From Roseburia faecis (GTDB lineage Bacteria; Bacillota; Clostridia; Lachnospirales; Lachnospiraceae): a stretch of DNA of 64,000 nt. Where the stretch lies: NCBI RefSeq assembly GCF_001406815.1, contig NZ_CVRR01000033.1:62001-126000 (forward strand), given 5' to 3'. The translations under genes were made by a program, and so were the position numbers. Shown here one piece after another: positions 46,046 to 54,776 of this stretch (its first letter is position 1; each line of letters begins with the position of its first letter). Under the pieces are notes generated by a model that ran no database searches, had not been told where the DNA came from, and saw nothing but the letters and a program-made list of their open reading frames with translations.

Positions 46046-48241
46046 ATGGCAGTGAAAATTGCATTGGCAGGAAATCCAAACTGCGGAAAAACGACATTGT
46101 TCAATGCATTGACCGGTTCCAATCAGTTTGTTGGTAACTGGCCGGGTGTAACAGTAGAAAAAAAGGAAGGACGTCTGAAGGGGCATAAAGATGTTACCAT
46201 CATGGATCTTCCGGGTATTTATTCTCTTTCCCCATACACTCTGGAGGAAGTGGTAGCAAGAAATTATCTTGTTGCAGACAGACCGGATGCAATCATCAAT
46301 ATTGTGGACGGTACAAATATTGAGCGTAACTTATATCTTTCTACACAGATCATGGAACTTGGTATCCCGGTAATCATGGCAGTAAACATGATGGATATCG
46401 TTGCCAAGAATGGTGATGTGATACATATCGATAAGCTGAGCCAGAAACTGGGCTGCGAAGTTGTTGAGATTTCCGCTCTGAAAGGAACAGGAATTACAAA
46501 GGCAGCAGAAAAGGCCGTTGCTCTCGCACATCAGAAGAAGAAAGTCACACCTGCACATGCGTTCGCATCAGAGGTTGAGGATATCATTGCAAAGGTAGAG
46601 GATAAGATCAGCTCGGATATTCCACAGGAACAGAAGCGGTTTTTCGCAATCAAACTTCTGGAAAAAGACGATAAGATTTCTGAACTCTTAAGTCTGATGC
46701 CAGATGTATCTGCAGAGATCAGGGAACTTGAGGATCATTTTGATGATGATACCGAGTCAATCATTACCAATGAGCGTTATGTATACATTTCTTCCATCAT
46801 TGGAGAGTGTCTTACAAAAGCAAAGAAGGGTGAGAAACTTTCCACTTCGGATAAGATTGACCGTTTTGTTACGAACCGTTTTTTTGCACTTCCGATTTTT
46901 GCATTGGTTATGTTTATCGTATATTATGTATCTATCACAACAGTTGGTGGATTCCTTACCGACTGGACAAATGATACATTGTTTGGCGAGTGGATTGTTC
47001 CGGGAGCAAGAACCTTACTTGAGAATATTCACTGTGCCGGCTGGCTGACAGGACTTGTCGTAGATGGTATCATCTCCGGTGTGGGTGCTGTACTTGGATT
47101 CGTACCGCAGATGCTGGTACTGTTCATTTTCCTGGCATTCCTTGAGTCCTGTGGATATATGTCACGTATCGCATTTATCATGGACCGTATTTTCCGTAAA
47201 TTCGGATTATCCGGAAAATCATTCATCCCAATGCTGATTGGTAGTGGATGCGGTGTTCCTGGTGTTATGGCTTCCCGTACGATCGAGAACGACCGTGACC
47301 GCAAGATGACAATCATGACAACAACATTCGTACCTTGTGGAGCAAAGCTTCCAATCATTGCTTTGATCGCAGGTGCATTCTTCCATAATTCCGGATGGGT
47401 TGCATGGAGTGCTTACTTTGTAGGTGTTGCAGCAATTATCTGTTCCGGTATTATCTTAAAGAAAACAAAGATGTTCGCAGGAGATCCTGCACCATTCGTT
47501 ATGGAGCTTCCTGCATATCACTGGCCAACCGTTGGAAACGTACTCCGCAGCATGTGGGAGCGTGGATGGTCTTTCATCAAGAAAGCAGGTACAATTATCC
47601 TGTTATCAACAATTGTTTTATGGTTCTTAATGAACTTCGGATGGAGCAACGGAACCTTTGGAATGCTTGATTTCGACGGATTAGAGGGTGCTGCTCTTGA
47701 GGCTGCCCAGGCAGAATGTGTTCTTGCAAAAGTTGGTTCTGCAATCGCATGGATCTTCGCACCACTTGGCTGGACCAAGGCTGGTAACGGCTGGAAGATG
47801 GCAGTTGCTGCTGTATCCGGTCTGATCGCAAAAGAGAACGTTGTAGCTACGTTCGGACAGTTATTCGGTTTTGCAGAAGTTGCAGAAGATGGTTCCGAAA
47901 TCTGGAAGTCACTGTCTTTGGTTATGACTCCGGTTGCCGCTTATGGTTTCCTGGTGTTCAACCTGTTATGTGCACCATGTTTCGCAGCTATGGGTGCGAT
48001 CAAGCGTGAGATGAACAACGTGAAGTGGTTCTGGTTTGCGATCGGATATCAGTGTATCTTAGCTTACATTGTTTCCCTGTGTATCTACCAGATCGGTACA
48101 CTGATCACAGTTGGTACATTCGGTGTTGGTACCGTTGTAGCATTCTTACTGATCATCGGATTTATTTATCTGCTGTTCCGTCCTTATAAGGAGAGTAACA
48201 CATTAAACTTTGACGCAAAGAAAACTGTGTCAGCAAAATAG
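46046..48241 (+). CDS. feoB: Ferrous iron transporter FeoB
   Basis: A 731-aa Fe2+ permease with an N-terminal cytosolic GTPase domain. G1 is GNPNCGKTTLFNALTG (residues 9-24), G3 is DLPGIYSLSPY, and G4 occurs as VNMMD where NKxD-type is usual, the common FeoB form. The helical spacer is followed by about eleven membrane segments with the Gate motifs IGSGCGVPGVMA and MTTTFVPCGAKLPI. Full length. Start behind AGAGGAG. Confidence 0.97.
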   Translation: MAVKIALAGNPNCGKTTLFNALTGSNQFVGNWPGVTVEKKEGRLKGHKDVTIMDLPGIYSLSPYTLEEVVARNYLVADRPDAIINIVDGTNIERNLYLSTQIMELGIPVIMAVNMMDIVAKNGDVIHIDKLSQKLGCEVVEISALKGTGITKAAEKAVALAHQKKKVTPAHAFASEVEDIIAKVEDKISSDIPQEQKRFFAIKLLEKDDKISELLSLMPDVSAEIRELEDHFDDDTESIITNERYVYISSIIGECLTKAKKGEKLSTSDKIDRFVTNRFFALPIFALVMFIVYYVSITTVGGFLTDWTNDTLFGEWIVPGARTLLENIHCAGWLTGLVVDGIISGVGAVLGFVPQMLVLFIFLAFLESCGYMSRIAFIMDRIFRKFGLSGKSFIPMLIGSGCGVPGVMASRTIENDRDRKMTIMTTTFVPCGAKLPIIALIAGAFFHNSGWVAWSAYFVGVAAIICSGIILKKTKMFAGDPAPFVMELPAYHWPTVGNVLRSMWERGWSFIKKAGTIILLSTIVLWFLMNFGWSNGTFGMLDFDGLEGAALEAAQAECVLAKVGSAIAWIFAPLGWTKAGNGWKMAVAAVSGLIAKENVVATFGQLFGFAEVAEDGSEIWKSLSLVMTPVAAYGFLVFNLLCAPCFAAMGAIKREMNNVKWFWFAIGYQCILAYIVSLCIYQIGTLITVGTFGVGTVVAFLLIIGFIYLLFRPYKESNTLNFDAKKTVSAK

Positions 48242-48259
48242 AAAAAGAAGAGATGCCAA

Positions 48260-48505
48260 ATGATGCAGAGAGAAATGATTATTCAAAAACTGAAGGAATC
48301 AGGCTGTAGGATTACCAAGCAGCGGCTGATGCTGCTGGATATTATCCTTGAGGAAGATTGTTCCTGCTGTAAGGAAATCTATTTCAAGGCATCAAAGGTA
48401 GATCCAAAAATCGGCGTTGCAACCGTTTACCGCATGGTAAACGCAATGGAAGATATTGGGGCCATTAAGTGTATGCGCGGATTTCAATTGGCGGGTTCTG
48501 AATAG
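48260..48505 (+). CDS. Short Fur-like DNA-binding protein
   Basis: An 81-aa protein aligned with only the N-terminal winged-helix part of Fur: GCRITKQRLMLLDIILEEDCSCCKEIYFKASKVDPKIGVATVYRMVNAMEDIGAI. It ends where Fur would go on into its metal-binding dimerisation domain. Two adjacent Cys (DCSCCKE) sit within the winged-helix part. It starts 18 nt after feoB and is closed by a clean terminator, so the short length is not caused by the nearby intron, which begins after the terminator. Short Fur-like proteins occur in other Clostridia as I recall; whether it binds metal is unclear. Confidence 0.75.
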   Translation: MMQREMIIQKLKESGCRITKQRLMLLDIILEEDCSCCKEIYFKASKVDPKIGVATVYRMVNAMEDIGAIKCMRGFQLAGSE

Positions 48506-48517
48506 TTGAAAAAGAGA

Positions 48518-48552
48518 AAGCGGTTTGCTGGAAGGCAGACCGCTTTTCTTCT
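48518..48552 (+). terminator. Terminator of the feo operon
   Basis: A 12-bp stem with one G-U pair (48518-48529 with 48535-48546), 5-nt loop, followed by TTCTTCT. The group II intron starts directly behind it. Confidence 0.85.
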
Positions 48553-49057
48553 AGTGTGCCGAGCATGGCACTAATCTTACTGGTGAAAGTCCAGTCACGG
48601 GTATTTACCGCCAAGTGTAGTGAACCACAAGTCGGTACCAGTAATGGTATGGATGAAGGAAGTGGTGTAACAAAGTTCTTGAGCCTACGTACAGAAACTT
48701 GATAAGGCGATTAGGTGGGTAAGGTTGCTAGACAAACCAAAGCCCAAAAGGTAAACGTAAACCGAAGTTGTAAATCAAGAGGTTGTGGAACGAAAGATTA
48801 GCGTCTTACCTCGGGAGACCCTACTCACATACTGAAAGGTATGGTCGAAAAAAGGTTTAGAGAGGGAGTCAGATGATGTCATAGTAGGCGAAAGCCGAAG
48901 GACTGAAACGATTTATAGTACGAATCGTTATGTTTAAAATAATACATGAGCCAGAAATCGAGTGGACAGGAAAAGTAGGAACGTAACCGAGGAATACTGT
49001 TTATACTTAGAGGGGTGTTATGTATGAATTTTAGGATAAGTCAGAGGAGTAACAACA

Positions 49058-50362
49058 ATGGAATTGATTGAAGTGATCTTGTCAAAAGAAAATCTGAACA
49101 GAGCCTATAAAAAGGTAGTTGCCAATAAAGGTGCGAGTGGTGTTGATGGAGTTACTGTAGAAGAACTGGGAGATTATATAAGGAAGAACAGAGAGAAAAT
49201 CGTTACATCTCTTAGAAACAGAACATATATACCGAAACCAGTCCGAAGAGTATACATTCCGAAAGACAATGGTAAGAAAAGACCATTGGGAATACCCACA
49301 GCACTTGACAGAACTATCCAGCAGGCAATAGCACAGCCTATATCTGATATTTATGAAGAGATATTCAGTGACTATAGTTATGGATTCAGAGCCGGAAGAA
49401 GTTGTCATGATGCCATTCGACAGGCATTGGAATACTTGAATGATGGGTATGAATGGGTAGTGGATATAGATATAGAACAGTTTTTTGACAAGGTAAATCA
49501 CGACAAATTAATTCAGATACTAAGAGAACAAGTAAATGACAGTACCACATTAAATCTGATTCGGAAATATCTGAAAGCAGGTGTAATGGAAAACGGCTTG
49601 GAAAAAGCAACTATTACCGGCGTGCCGCAAGGAGGTCCTCTTTCAGTCGTATGTTCAAATGTCTACTTGGACAAGCTGGACAAAGAACTGGAACATAGAG
49701 GACTCCGCTTTACAAGGTATGCAGATGATGTATTAATTTTCACTAAAAGTGAAATGGCGGCTAACCGGGTGATGAACTCCATAAGTGATTGGCTGGAACG
49801 GAAACTATTTCTAAAAGTAAATGCAACAAAAACGAAAGTAGTCAGACCGATGCGAAGCAAATACCTAGGATTCACATTTCTGAAAAACGGTGGAGAGTGG
49901 AAAGTAAAACCTACCAATGAAAAGAAAAAGAAGCTTAAAAAGAAGCTGTGTGAATATCTGAAGAGAGGGAAAGCAATAGCAAGACCTCTTGTGGTTACAA
50001 TCAAGCGAGTAAATGAGATTGTGCGAGGATGGATTAATTACTTTAGAATCGGGTTGATGAAGCAATTTGTGGAAGAGCTTGGACAGTGGCTAAGACACAA
50101 AATAAGAATGATAGTCATGAAGCAATGGAAGAAGCCGAAAACCATCTACAGAAACCTAAGTTATCTAAACTGGAAGAACCGAAACGGATACAGTCAGGAA
50201 GATATTCATAAAGTTGCGAATTCAAGACTTGGGTGGTATAGAAGAAGTGGAATGAACGTGGTGAATTTCATTATCAGTAAAGATTTACTTGAAAATAGGA
50301 TAAAAGATGGAGCTGGTCTGCTCAATCCCTTATCCTATTACTTAGCAAAAGTTGGAATATAA
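49058..50362 (+). CDS. ltrA: Group II intron reverse transcriptase/maturase
   Basis: A 434-aa intron-encoded protein that splices the intron RNA and copies it into DNA. RT motifs in order: GASGVDGVTVEEL, IPKDNGKKRPLGIPTALDRTIQQA, DIDIEQFFDKVNH, GVPQGGPLS, the catalytic YADD (in RYADDVLIF) and a thumb/maturase domain X (RGWINYFRIG). No HNH endonuclease domain follows, as in class C enzymes. The N-terminal block resembles the known GsI-IIC enzyme. Start behind CAGAGGAG. The reading frame is intact, so the element may be active. Confidence 0.95.
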   Translation: MELIEVILSKENLNRAYKKVVANKGASGVDGVTVEELGDYIRKNREKIVTSLRNRTYIPKPVRRVYIPKDNGKKRPLGIPTALDRTIQQAIAQPISDIYEEIFSDYSYGFRAGRSCHDAIRQALEYLNDGYEWVVDIDIEQFFDKVNHDKLIQILREQVNDSTTLNLIRKYLKAGVMENGLEKATITGVPQGGPLSVVCSNVYLDKLDKELEHRGLRFTRYADDVLIFTKSEMAANRVMNSISDWLERKLFLKVNATKTKVVRPMRSKYLGFTFLKNGGEWKVKPTNEKKKKLKKKLCEYLKRGKAIARPLVVTIKRVNEIVRGWINYFRIGLMKQFVEELGQWLRHKIRMIVMKQWKKPKTIYRNLSYLNWKNRNGYSQEDIHKVANSRLGWYRRSGMNVVNFIISKDLLENRIKDGAGLLNPLSYYLAKVGI

Positions 50363-50368
50363 GTTGTA

Positions 50369-50399
50369 GAGCCGTATACGAGATCCGTACGTACGGTTC
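50369..50399 (+). ncRNA. Group II intron domain V
   Basis: Hairpin GAGCCGT...ACGGTTC with the AGC-type catalytic start and a short internal bulge; the most conserved part of group II introns. It lies 7 nt after the RT stop. Confidence 0.85.
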
Positions 50400-50459
50400 A
50401 ATGGGAGGGGCGAGATAATTATTCTCCCTCTACCCTATTATATAAATAGAAAGAGAGGC

Positions 50460-50488
50460 TTGCAGTTTGGAATCTGCCATAATATAAT
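50460..50488 (+). promoter_or_regulatory. tcdA promoter
   Basis: -35 TTGCAG (50460-50465), 17-nt spacer, -10 TATAAT (50483-50488), 40 nt before the ATG and just after the intron end. Confidence 0.6.
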
Positions 50489-50527
50489 GTATTGCGATAG
50501 GGAAAATAGGATAAAAGGAGTTCATAT

Positions 50528-51286
50528 ATGTTAACACAGTTTTCTAGAACGGAATTACTGCTCGGAAAAGAGGCGATGGACCGGCTGAAAAATGTCCGTG
50601 TGGCAGTGTTTGGAATCGGTGGTGTGGGCGGATACGTCTGTGAAGCACTGGTCCGGACAGGTGTAGGATATTTTGATCTGATCGATGATGACAAGGTATG
50701 TCTGACGAATCTGAATCGTCAGATCATCGCAACAAGAAAGACGGTTGGTAAATATAAAACAGAAGTTATGAAAGAGCGCATGCTCGAAATCAATCCAGAT
50801 GTGAAGGTGGAAATCCATGACTGTTTTTTCCTGCCGGAAAACGCAAAGGACTTTCCTTTTGAAGAATATGATTATATTGTGGACGCGGTAGATACGGTCA
50901 CTGCAAAAATTGCGCTGGTGATGAAAGCAAAAGAGATGAACATTCCGATTATCAGCAGTATGGGGGCTGGAAACAAGTTAGATGCCAGTAAATTTGAAGT
51001 GGCAGATATTTACAAGACCAGTGTATGTCCGTTAGCAAAAGTTATGCGCAGAGAGTTAAAGAAACGGGGCGTAAAGAAATTAAAGGTTGTGTATTCCAGG
51101 GAAGAACCGATCAAACCGGTAGAGGATATGGCGATCAGCTGCCGCTCAAACTGTATCTGTCCGCCGGGAGCAAAGCACAAGTGTACGGAGCGCCGGGCGA
51201 TTCCGGGAAGTGTGGCATTTGTGCCGTCGGTGGTCGGACTGATCATTGCCGGGGAAGTGGTTAAAGATCTCGTCAAAGACTGTTAA
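50528..51286 (+). CDS. tcdA: tRNA threonylcarbamoyladenosine dehydratase TcdA
   Basis: E1-like enzyme that cyclises the t6A base at tRNA position 37 to ct6A using ATP. The 252-aa protein shows the nucleotide motif VFGIGGVGGYVCEALVRTGVG, DDDKVCLTNLNRQ, DAVDTVTAK and the typical SSMGAGNKLD. CxxC-type cysteines near the end (CICPPG) fit the family. Start behind AAAGGAG. Stands alone between the intron and the Ig-like gene. Confidence 0.92.
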   Translation: MLTQFSRTELLLGKEAMDRLKNVRVAVFGIGGVGGYVCEALVRTGVGYFDLIDDDKVCLTNLNRQIIATRKTVGKYKTEVMKERMLEINPDVKVEIHDCFFLPENAKDFPFEEYDYIVDAVDTVTAKIALVMKAKEMNIPIISSMGAGNKLDASKFEVADIYKTSVCPLAKVMRRELKKRGVKKLKVVYSREEPIKPVEDMAISCRSNCICPPGAKHKCTERRAIPGSVAFVPSVVGLIIAGEVVKDLVKDC

Positions 51287-51373
51287 AATAGGAAGAAAGA
51301 ACGACTTGCGGTTTCCTTTTTGATATGTGATACTATAAAGGTAGAACAACATACAGATAGAAAGGGAAAAATT

Positions 51374-52387
51374 ATGAAAACAAATGGAACCAGAAGAATT
51401 GTAACTTTTATGCTGGCACTGGTGCTGGTGTTCACAACGGTATGTGTTGGCACAACAGAAGTTGAGGCAGCAGAGAAGTTTACTACAATTATTGCACCTA
51501 CACAGACAGAACAGGCGACAGCAGGAACAGAAGTAAAGACACCGTTTTCTCTGACCAAAAGTTATGGATTTGTTGCACAGATCGTGACAGAAGCACCTGT
51601 CGATATGACAATTACGGTATACGACAGTGTGGGAAATAAAGTACAGCGGGCAGATAACCCTTATCAGATATCATCATCTTCTACCAGCTGGGAGTATGAA
51701 GAAGGTGTGTATTATTTTGTAGATCCTGTTCCAAATGTGGATGCCGGGGATTACTATTACGGAATTACATTTTCACAGAGTACAAAATATCTTTTATACA
51801 TGTATCAGTACAATGGTGGTGCAAAGATCAGCAATGCCAATGCGGTTGTTACCAAAGGATACACCAAGAAGCTTTCTGTTACCGGAGCAAAGGTAAAAGC
51901 ATGGAAGTCTAAAGATTCCAAAATTGCCAAAGTAGATAAGAATGGTAAAGTAACCGGCGTCAAAGCTGGAAAAACAACGGTTTATGCTGTGACAGAAGAT
52001 GGAGAGAATCTGACCTGTAAGGTAACCGTAAAGGAAAATAAATTTTCATCCGTAAAGTTAAGCAGTAGCGATGTGGATTACAATAAATGTGTGATGGAAG
52101 TTTATAAAGCTTCTTTTGATAAGTCTGGAAATCTTGTTATGACAGCTAGAATTGTCAATAATACGACAGACTATATTACCGCATTGAAGGATGTCAACAT
52201 TGTTGTGAAAGATGCTAGTGGAAAAACGATTGGTACGTATAAAACGAGCAGATACAATGTTACCGTTTCTTCTTATTCGACAAAAGATGTTAAGTTCACA
52301 TTGAAAAAGTCTTCTTTGAAGAAAAAGAAATTTGATTTGCGTAATGCTACGATCACCAGAAAGGGCGGCGCGTATTACTATCGTTAA
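51374..52387 (+). CDS. Secreted protein with a bacterial Ig-like (Big_2) domain
   Basis: A 337-aa protein. The signal peptide (about residues 1-33: basic start, hydrophobic core LALVLVFTTVCVGTTEVEA) suggests export; no LPXTG or other anchor is seen. Residues about 40-145 are a beta-rich domain. About 150-220 is a Big_2-type Ig domain (KLSVTGAKVKAWKSKDSKIAKVDKNGKVTGVKAGKTTVYAVT). A third beta-rich domain lies at about 225-335. Function unknown, likely surface or matrix attachment. Start ATG 51374 behind AGAAAGGG; an ATG at 51320 has no ribosome-binding site. Confidence 0.85.
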   Translation: MKTNGTRRIVTFMLALVLVFTTVCVGTTEVEAAEKFTTIIAPTQTEQATAGTEVKTPFSLTKSYGFVAQIVTEAPVDMTITVYDSVGNKVQRADNPYQISSSSTSWEYEEGVYYFVDPVPNVDAGDYYYGITFSQSTKYLLYMYQYNGGAKISNANAVVTKGYTKKLSVTGAKVKAWKSKDSKIAKVDKNGKVTGVKAGKTTVYAVTEDGENLTCKVTVKENKFSSVKLSSSDVDYNKCVMEVYKASFDKSGNLVMTARIVNNTTDYITALKDVNIVVKDASGKTIGTYKTSRYNVTVSSYSTKDVKFTLKKSSLKKKKFDLRNATITRKGGAYYYR

Positions 52388-52400
52388 TCATTGAAAAAGA

Positions 52401-52429
52401 AAAGGCGTCCGGAAAAAAAGGACGCCTTT
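52401..52429. terminator. Terminator between the Ig-like gene and tRNA-Gly
   Basis: Perfect 10-bp stem AAAGGCGTCC/GGACGCCTTT (52401-52410 and 52420-52429) with an A-rich loop. It stops the rightward gene and may also serve the leftward tRNA. Confidence 0.8.
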
Positions 52430-52440
52430 CTCATAGAAAA

Positions 52441-52511
52441 AGCAGATGACGGGAATCGAACCCGCCTCCCCAGCTTGGGAAGCTGGTATTCTACCGATGA
52501 ACTACATCTGC
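52441..52511 (-). tRNA. tRNA-Gly (anticodon CCC)
   Basis: Minus-strand cloverleaf of 71 nt: acceptor GCAGATG/CATCTGC with T73, D arm, anticodon stem CCAGC/GCTGG with loop TTCCCAA giving anticodon CCC, and T loop GGGTTCGATTCCC. The 3' CCA is not encoded. CCC is the less common glycine anticodon, reading GGG. Confidence 0.95.
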
Positions 52512-52646
52512 GTTTCGTATTTTATTATAGCACATTTTTGAAAAAAGTCATCAGGGGAAAAGGAAAAAATCAAAAAAATCAAAAATAGGTAAAATTGGTT
52601 TGCTTTTGTAATTAAATAGTGTTAAACTGAAAGCATAAAAGCCAAA

Positions 52647-52727
52647 GACGGCGTACCTCAGTGAGGTGCGTCGTTTTTTATTTCATAGGAAATGTCGTTT
52701 GGTGTTAAATTCCTATGAAATAAAAAA
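52647..52727 (+). promoter_or_regulatory. Leader with overlapping terminator and long inverted repeat before the LuxR gene
   Basis: A first hairpin (about 52647-52673) has a stem of up to 13 complementary positions with G-U pairs, ends in a run of T, and looks like a terminator. Those T (52674-52679) are also the left end of an 18-nt perfect inverted repeat: 52674-52691 with 52710-52727, around the core TTTCATAGGAA/TTCCTATGAAA. The two structures overlap, so only one can form fully at a time. The LuxR-type gene starts 17 nt later. Confidence 0.6.
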
Positions 52728-52744
52728 TTATAGGAGAAACACAA

Positions 52745-53503
52745 ATGAAAACATTAGAAACCAACGATTGGATTATTTTAAACACAATCATTTATAAAGT
52801 CTATACGATGGAAGATTTTGATGAAATGCGAAAAGAACTGTTAGAACAGTTAAAACTGCTGGTGGATTTTGACAGTGCTGATTTTTATCTGGCATCCGTG
52901 GAGGATGAAAAGAAACTGGACCGGCCGGTGATGTATAATTGCGACAGTAATCTATCGGAAGAATATGAGGAACTGGATTACAGCAGAGGGATTATGCTCA
53001 GCGGGAAATCGCTGATTTATCGGGAGACGGATATTATCAGTGATGAGTCGCGTGTGGAAATGGAATATTATAAGAAGGTATATAAGCCCAATAACTGGCA
53101 TTATTCGCTGCAGGTTGTGATCGCAAAAGATCATCATTTCCTCGGTACAATTACGTTTTATCGTACCATTGGAAAGGAAAATTTTAAATACGATGACATT
53201 TTTGTTCTCGATATGCTCAAAGACCATCTGGCCTATCGGATGGAAAAGCATCAAAGACGGGCAGGGGAGGAAGGAGAAAAGCTTACGGTAACGCAGGCCG
53301 TGGAACAATATGGACTGACGCGGCGGGAGGATACGATCCTTCGAAATCTGATGCAGGGAAAGGAAAATCCGGTGATCTGCGAGGAACTGACCATCAGCAC
53401 CAATACGCTCAAAAAACATATTTTAAACATATACCGGAAACTGGGAATACGCAATCGTGTACAACTGTTTAAAATGATCCGGGAGCATGATGAAGCCGGA
53501 TAG
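52745..53503 (+). CDS. LuxR-type transcriptional regulator with GAF-like sensor
   Basis: A 252-aa regulator. Residues about 15-160 look like a GAF-type sensor (beta-alpha pattern, MEDFDEMRKELLEQLKLLVDFDSADFYL). The C-terminal helix-turn-helix (about 185-247) is of the LuxR/GerE type: YGLTRREDTILRNLMQGKENPVICEELTISTNTLKKHILNIYRKLGIRNRVQL. Start behind ATAGGAGA. Its leader carries an unusual double hairpin that suggests attenuation or autoregulation. Ligand and targets unknown. Confidence 0.85.
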   Translation: MKTLETNDWIILNTIIYKVYTMEDFDEMRKELLEQLKLLVDFDSADFYLASVEDEKKLDRPVMYNCDSNLSEEYEELDYSRGIMLSGKSLIYRETDIISDESRVEMEYYKKVYKPNNWHYSLQVVIAKDHHFLGTITFYRTIGKENFKYDDIFVLDMLKDHLAYRMEKHQRRAGEEGEKLTVTQAVEQYGLTRREDTILRNLMQGKENPVICEELTISTNTLKKHILNIYRKLGIRNRVQLFKMIREHDEAG

Positions 53504-53522
53504 AAGTTATAGGAATTGAGAC

Positions 53523-53551
53523 TTGTTCAGGGCAGAGTACAATGCTATAAT
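53523..53551 (+). promoter_or_regulatory. Promoter of the rhodanese-TtcA gene
   Basis: -35 TTGTTC (53523-53528), 17-nt spacer, -10 TATAAT (53546-53551). Transcription would begin near 53558, which favours the ATG at 53596 (with GGAGA) over the ATG at 53557. Confidence 0.65.
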
Positions 53552-53595
53552 GAGGAATGGATTTTACGCAACAATTCAAGAATTGGAGAAATGGC

Positions 53596-54774
53596 ATGTA
53601 CCGAAAAACTGTAGAGGAATTGCAAAAGGACCAGAGAGAAAAGCTGGTCATCGATATAAGAAGTGAGCAGGATTATATAAAGGAAACTTATCCCGGCGCA
53701 AAACATATTTTCTGGGAAGAATTTATGGAGCACATTGGGGAGATCCCGAAGGAGCTGCCAGTGTATCTGTTTTGCTATACCGGGCAAAGAAGCGATGAAA
53801 TTGCGGAAGATTTGTCAGAACAAGGGTATGAGATTTACAGCATTGAGGGAGGATATCGTTCCTATCTGCGCAAGAAACTGGCCGATTTTATGAAGGAAGA
53901 TGACGGGACTGCAGAACGATTAGCAGACAAGGCTGCTGATGCGGAACGAAGCATTATTAAAAAATTTAAAAAGACCGTATGGAGACCTTTTACAAAAGCG
54001 ATCAATGCGTATGAAATGATACAGGATGGAGATAAGATTGCAGTGTGCATATCCGGAGGAAAGGATTCCATGCTCATGGCAAAGTTATTTCAGGAGCTGG
54101 AACGGCACGGAAAGAAAAATTTTGAAGTTGTTTTTCTGGTTATGAATCCGGGATATAATGAGGTGAATTACCAGACAATTTTAAATAATGCGAAAATGCT
54201 CAATATTCCGATTACGGTGTTCCGGACAGAAATTTTTGATACGGTTGTGGATATTACGGATTCCCCGTGTTATCTTTGCGCACGGATGCGCAGAGGGTAT
54301 CTGTACAGTAAAGCACGGGAATTAGGATGCAATAAGATCGCGCTTGGACACCACTTTGACGATGTCATCGAGACCATTGTGATGGGAATGTTGTACGGTG
54401 CGCAGATTCAGACGATGATGCCGAAGCTGCACAGTACAAATTTTGAGGGAATGGAACTGATCCGCCCACTGTATCTTGTGAGGGAAGCAGATATTATCCA
54501 CTGGGCACAGTACAATGACCTGCATTTCATTCAGTGTGCCTGCCGTTTTACCGAAGGGTGTGCATCCTGTGGAGGAACAGAAAAAGGGTCAAAGAGAGCA
54601 GATGTGAAGCGTCTGATCCATAGTCTTGAACAGGAGAATCCTTATGTAGCTAAAAATATTTTCCGCAGTGTGGAGAATGTAAATTTAAATACCGTGATTG
54701 GATATAAAAAAGATGGGATAAGACATCATTTTCTGGATACCTATGACGATGCTGCAAACCCAAACAAAGAATAA
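53596..54774 (+). CDS. Rhodanese domain fused to a TtcA-type tRNA thiolation enzyme
   Basis: A 392-aa fusion. Residues 1 to about 105 are a rhodanese domain with the active-site loop CYTGQRS (Cys60), which carries a persulfide sulfur. About 125-392 is a PP-loop ATPase of the TtcA/TtuA class with SGGKDS (153-158), CxxC pair Cys225/Cys228 (SPCYLCARMRR), GHHFDDVIET and a further Cys cluster CACRF...CASCGG. TtcA makes 2-thiocytidine at tRNA position 32 using an iron-sulfur cluster. The fused rhodanese would supply sulfur in cis (inference). The start is ATG 53596 behind TTGGAGAA. A terminator follows. Confidence 0.88.
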   Translation: MYRKTVEELQKDQREKLVIDIRSEQDYIKETYPGAKHIFWEEFMEHIGEIPKELPVYLFCYTGQRSDEIAEDLSEQGYEIYSIEGGYRSYLRKKLADFMKEDDGTAERLADKAADAERSIIKKFKKTVWRPFTKAINAYEMIQDGDKIAVCISGGKDSMLMAKLFQELERHGKKNFEVVFLVMNPGYNEVNYQTILNNAKMLNIPITVFRTEIFDTVVDITDSPCYLCARMRRGYLYSKARELGCNKIALGHHFDDVIETIVMGMLYGAQIQTMMPKLHSTNFEGMELIRPLYLVREADIIHWAQYNDLHFIQCACRFTEGCASCGGTEKGSKRADVKRLIHSLEQENPYVAKNIFRSVENVNLNTVIGYKKDGIRHHFLDTYDDAANPNKE

Positions 54775-54776
54775 AA

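Larger units (their letters stand above)
48554..50438 (+). mobile_element. Group II intron, class C type, with its reverse transcriptase gene
   Basis: The 5' end GTGTG (48554-48558) fits the group II consensus GUGYG. About 500 nt of structured RNA (domains I-III, with GGTGAAAGTCC-type elements) precede the reverse transcriptase in domain IV. Domain V (50369-50399) and a domain VI hairpin with a bulged A near 50432 follow; the 3' end near 50438 is an estimate (AT end). The intron sits right after the feo terminator, the usual place for class C introns, which recognise terminator stems. It does not interrupt a gene. Confidence 0.87.

Noticed and set aside
48260-48553. Fur gene cut in two by the group II intron
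   Set aside because: The short Fur-like frame has its own stop and a terminator before the intron 5' end, and no Fur C-terminal half is found after the intron at 50439.
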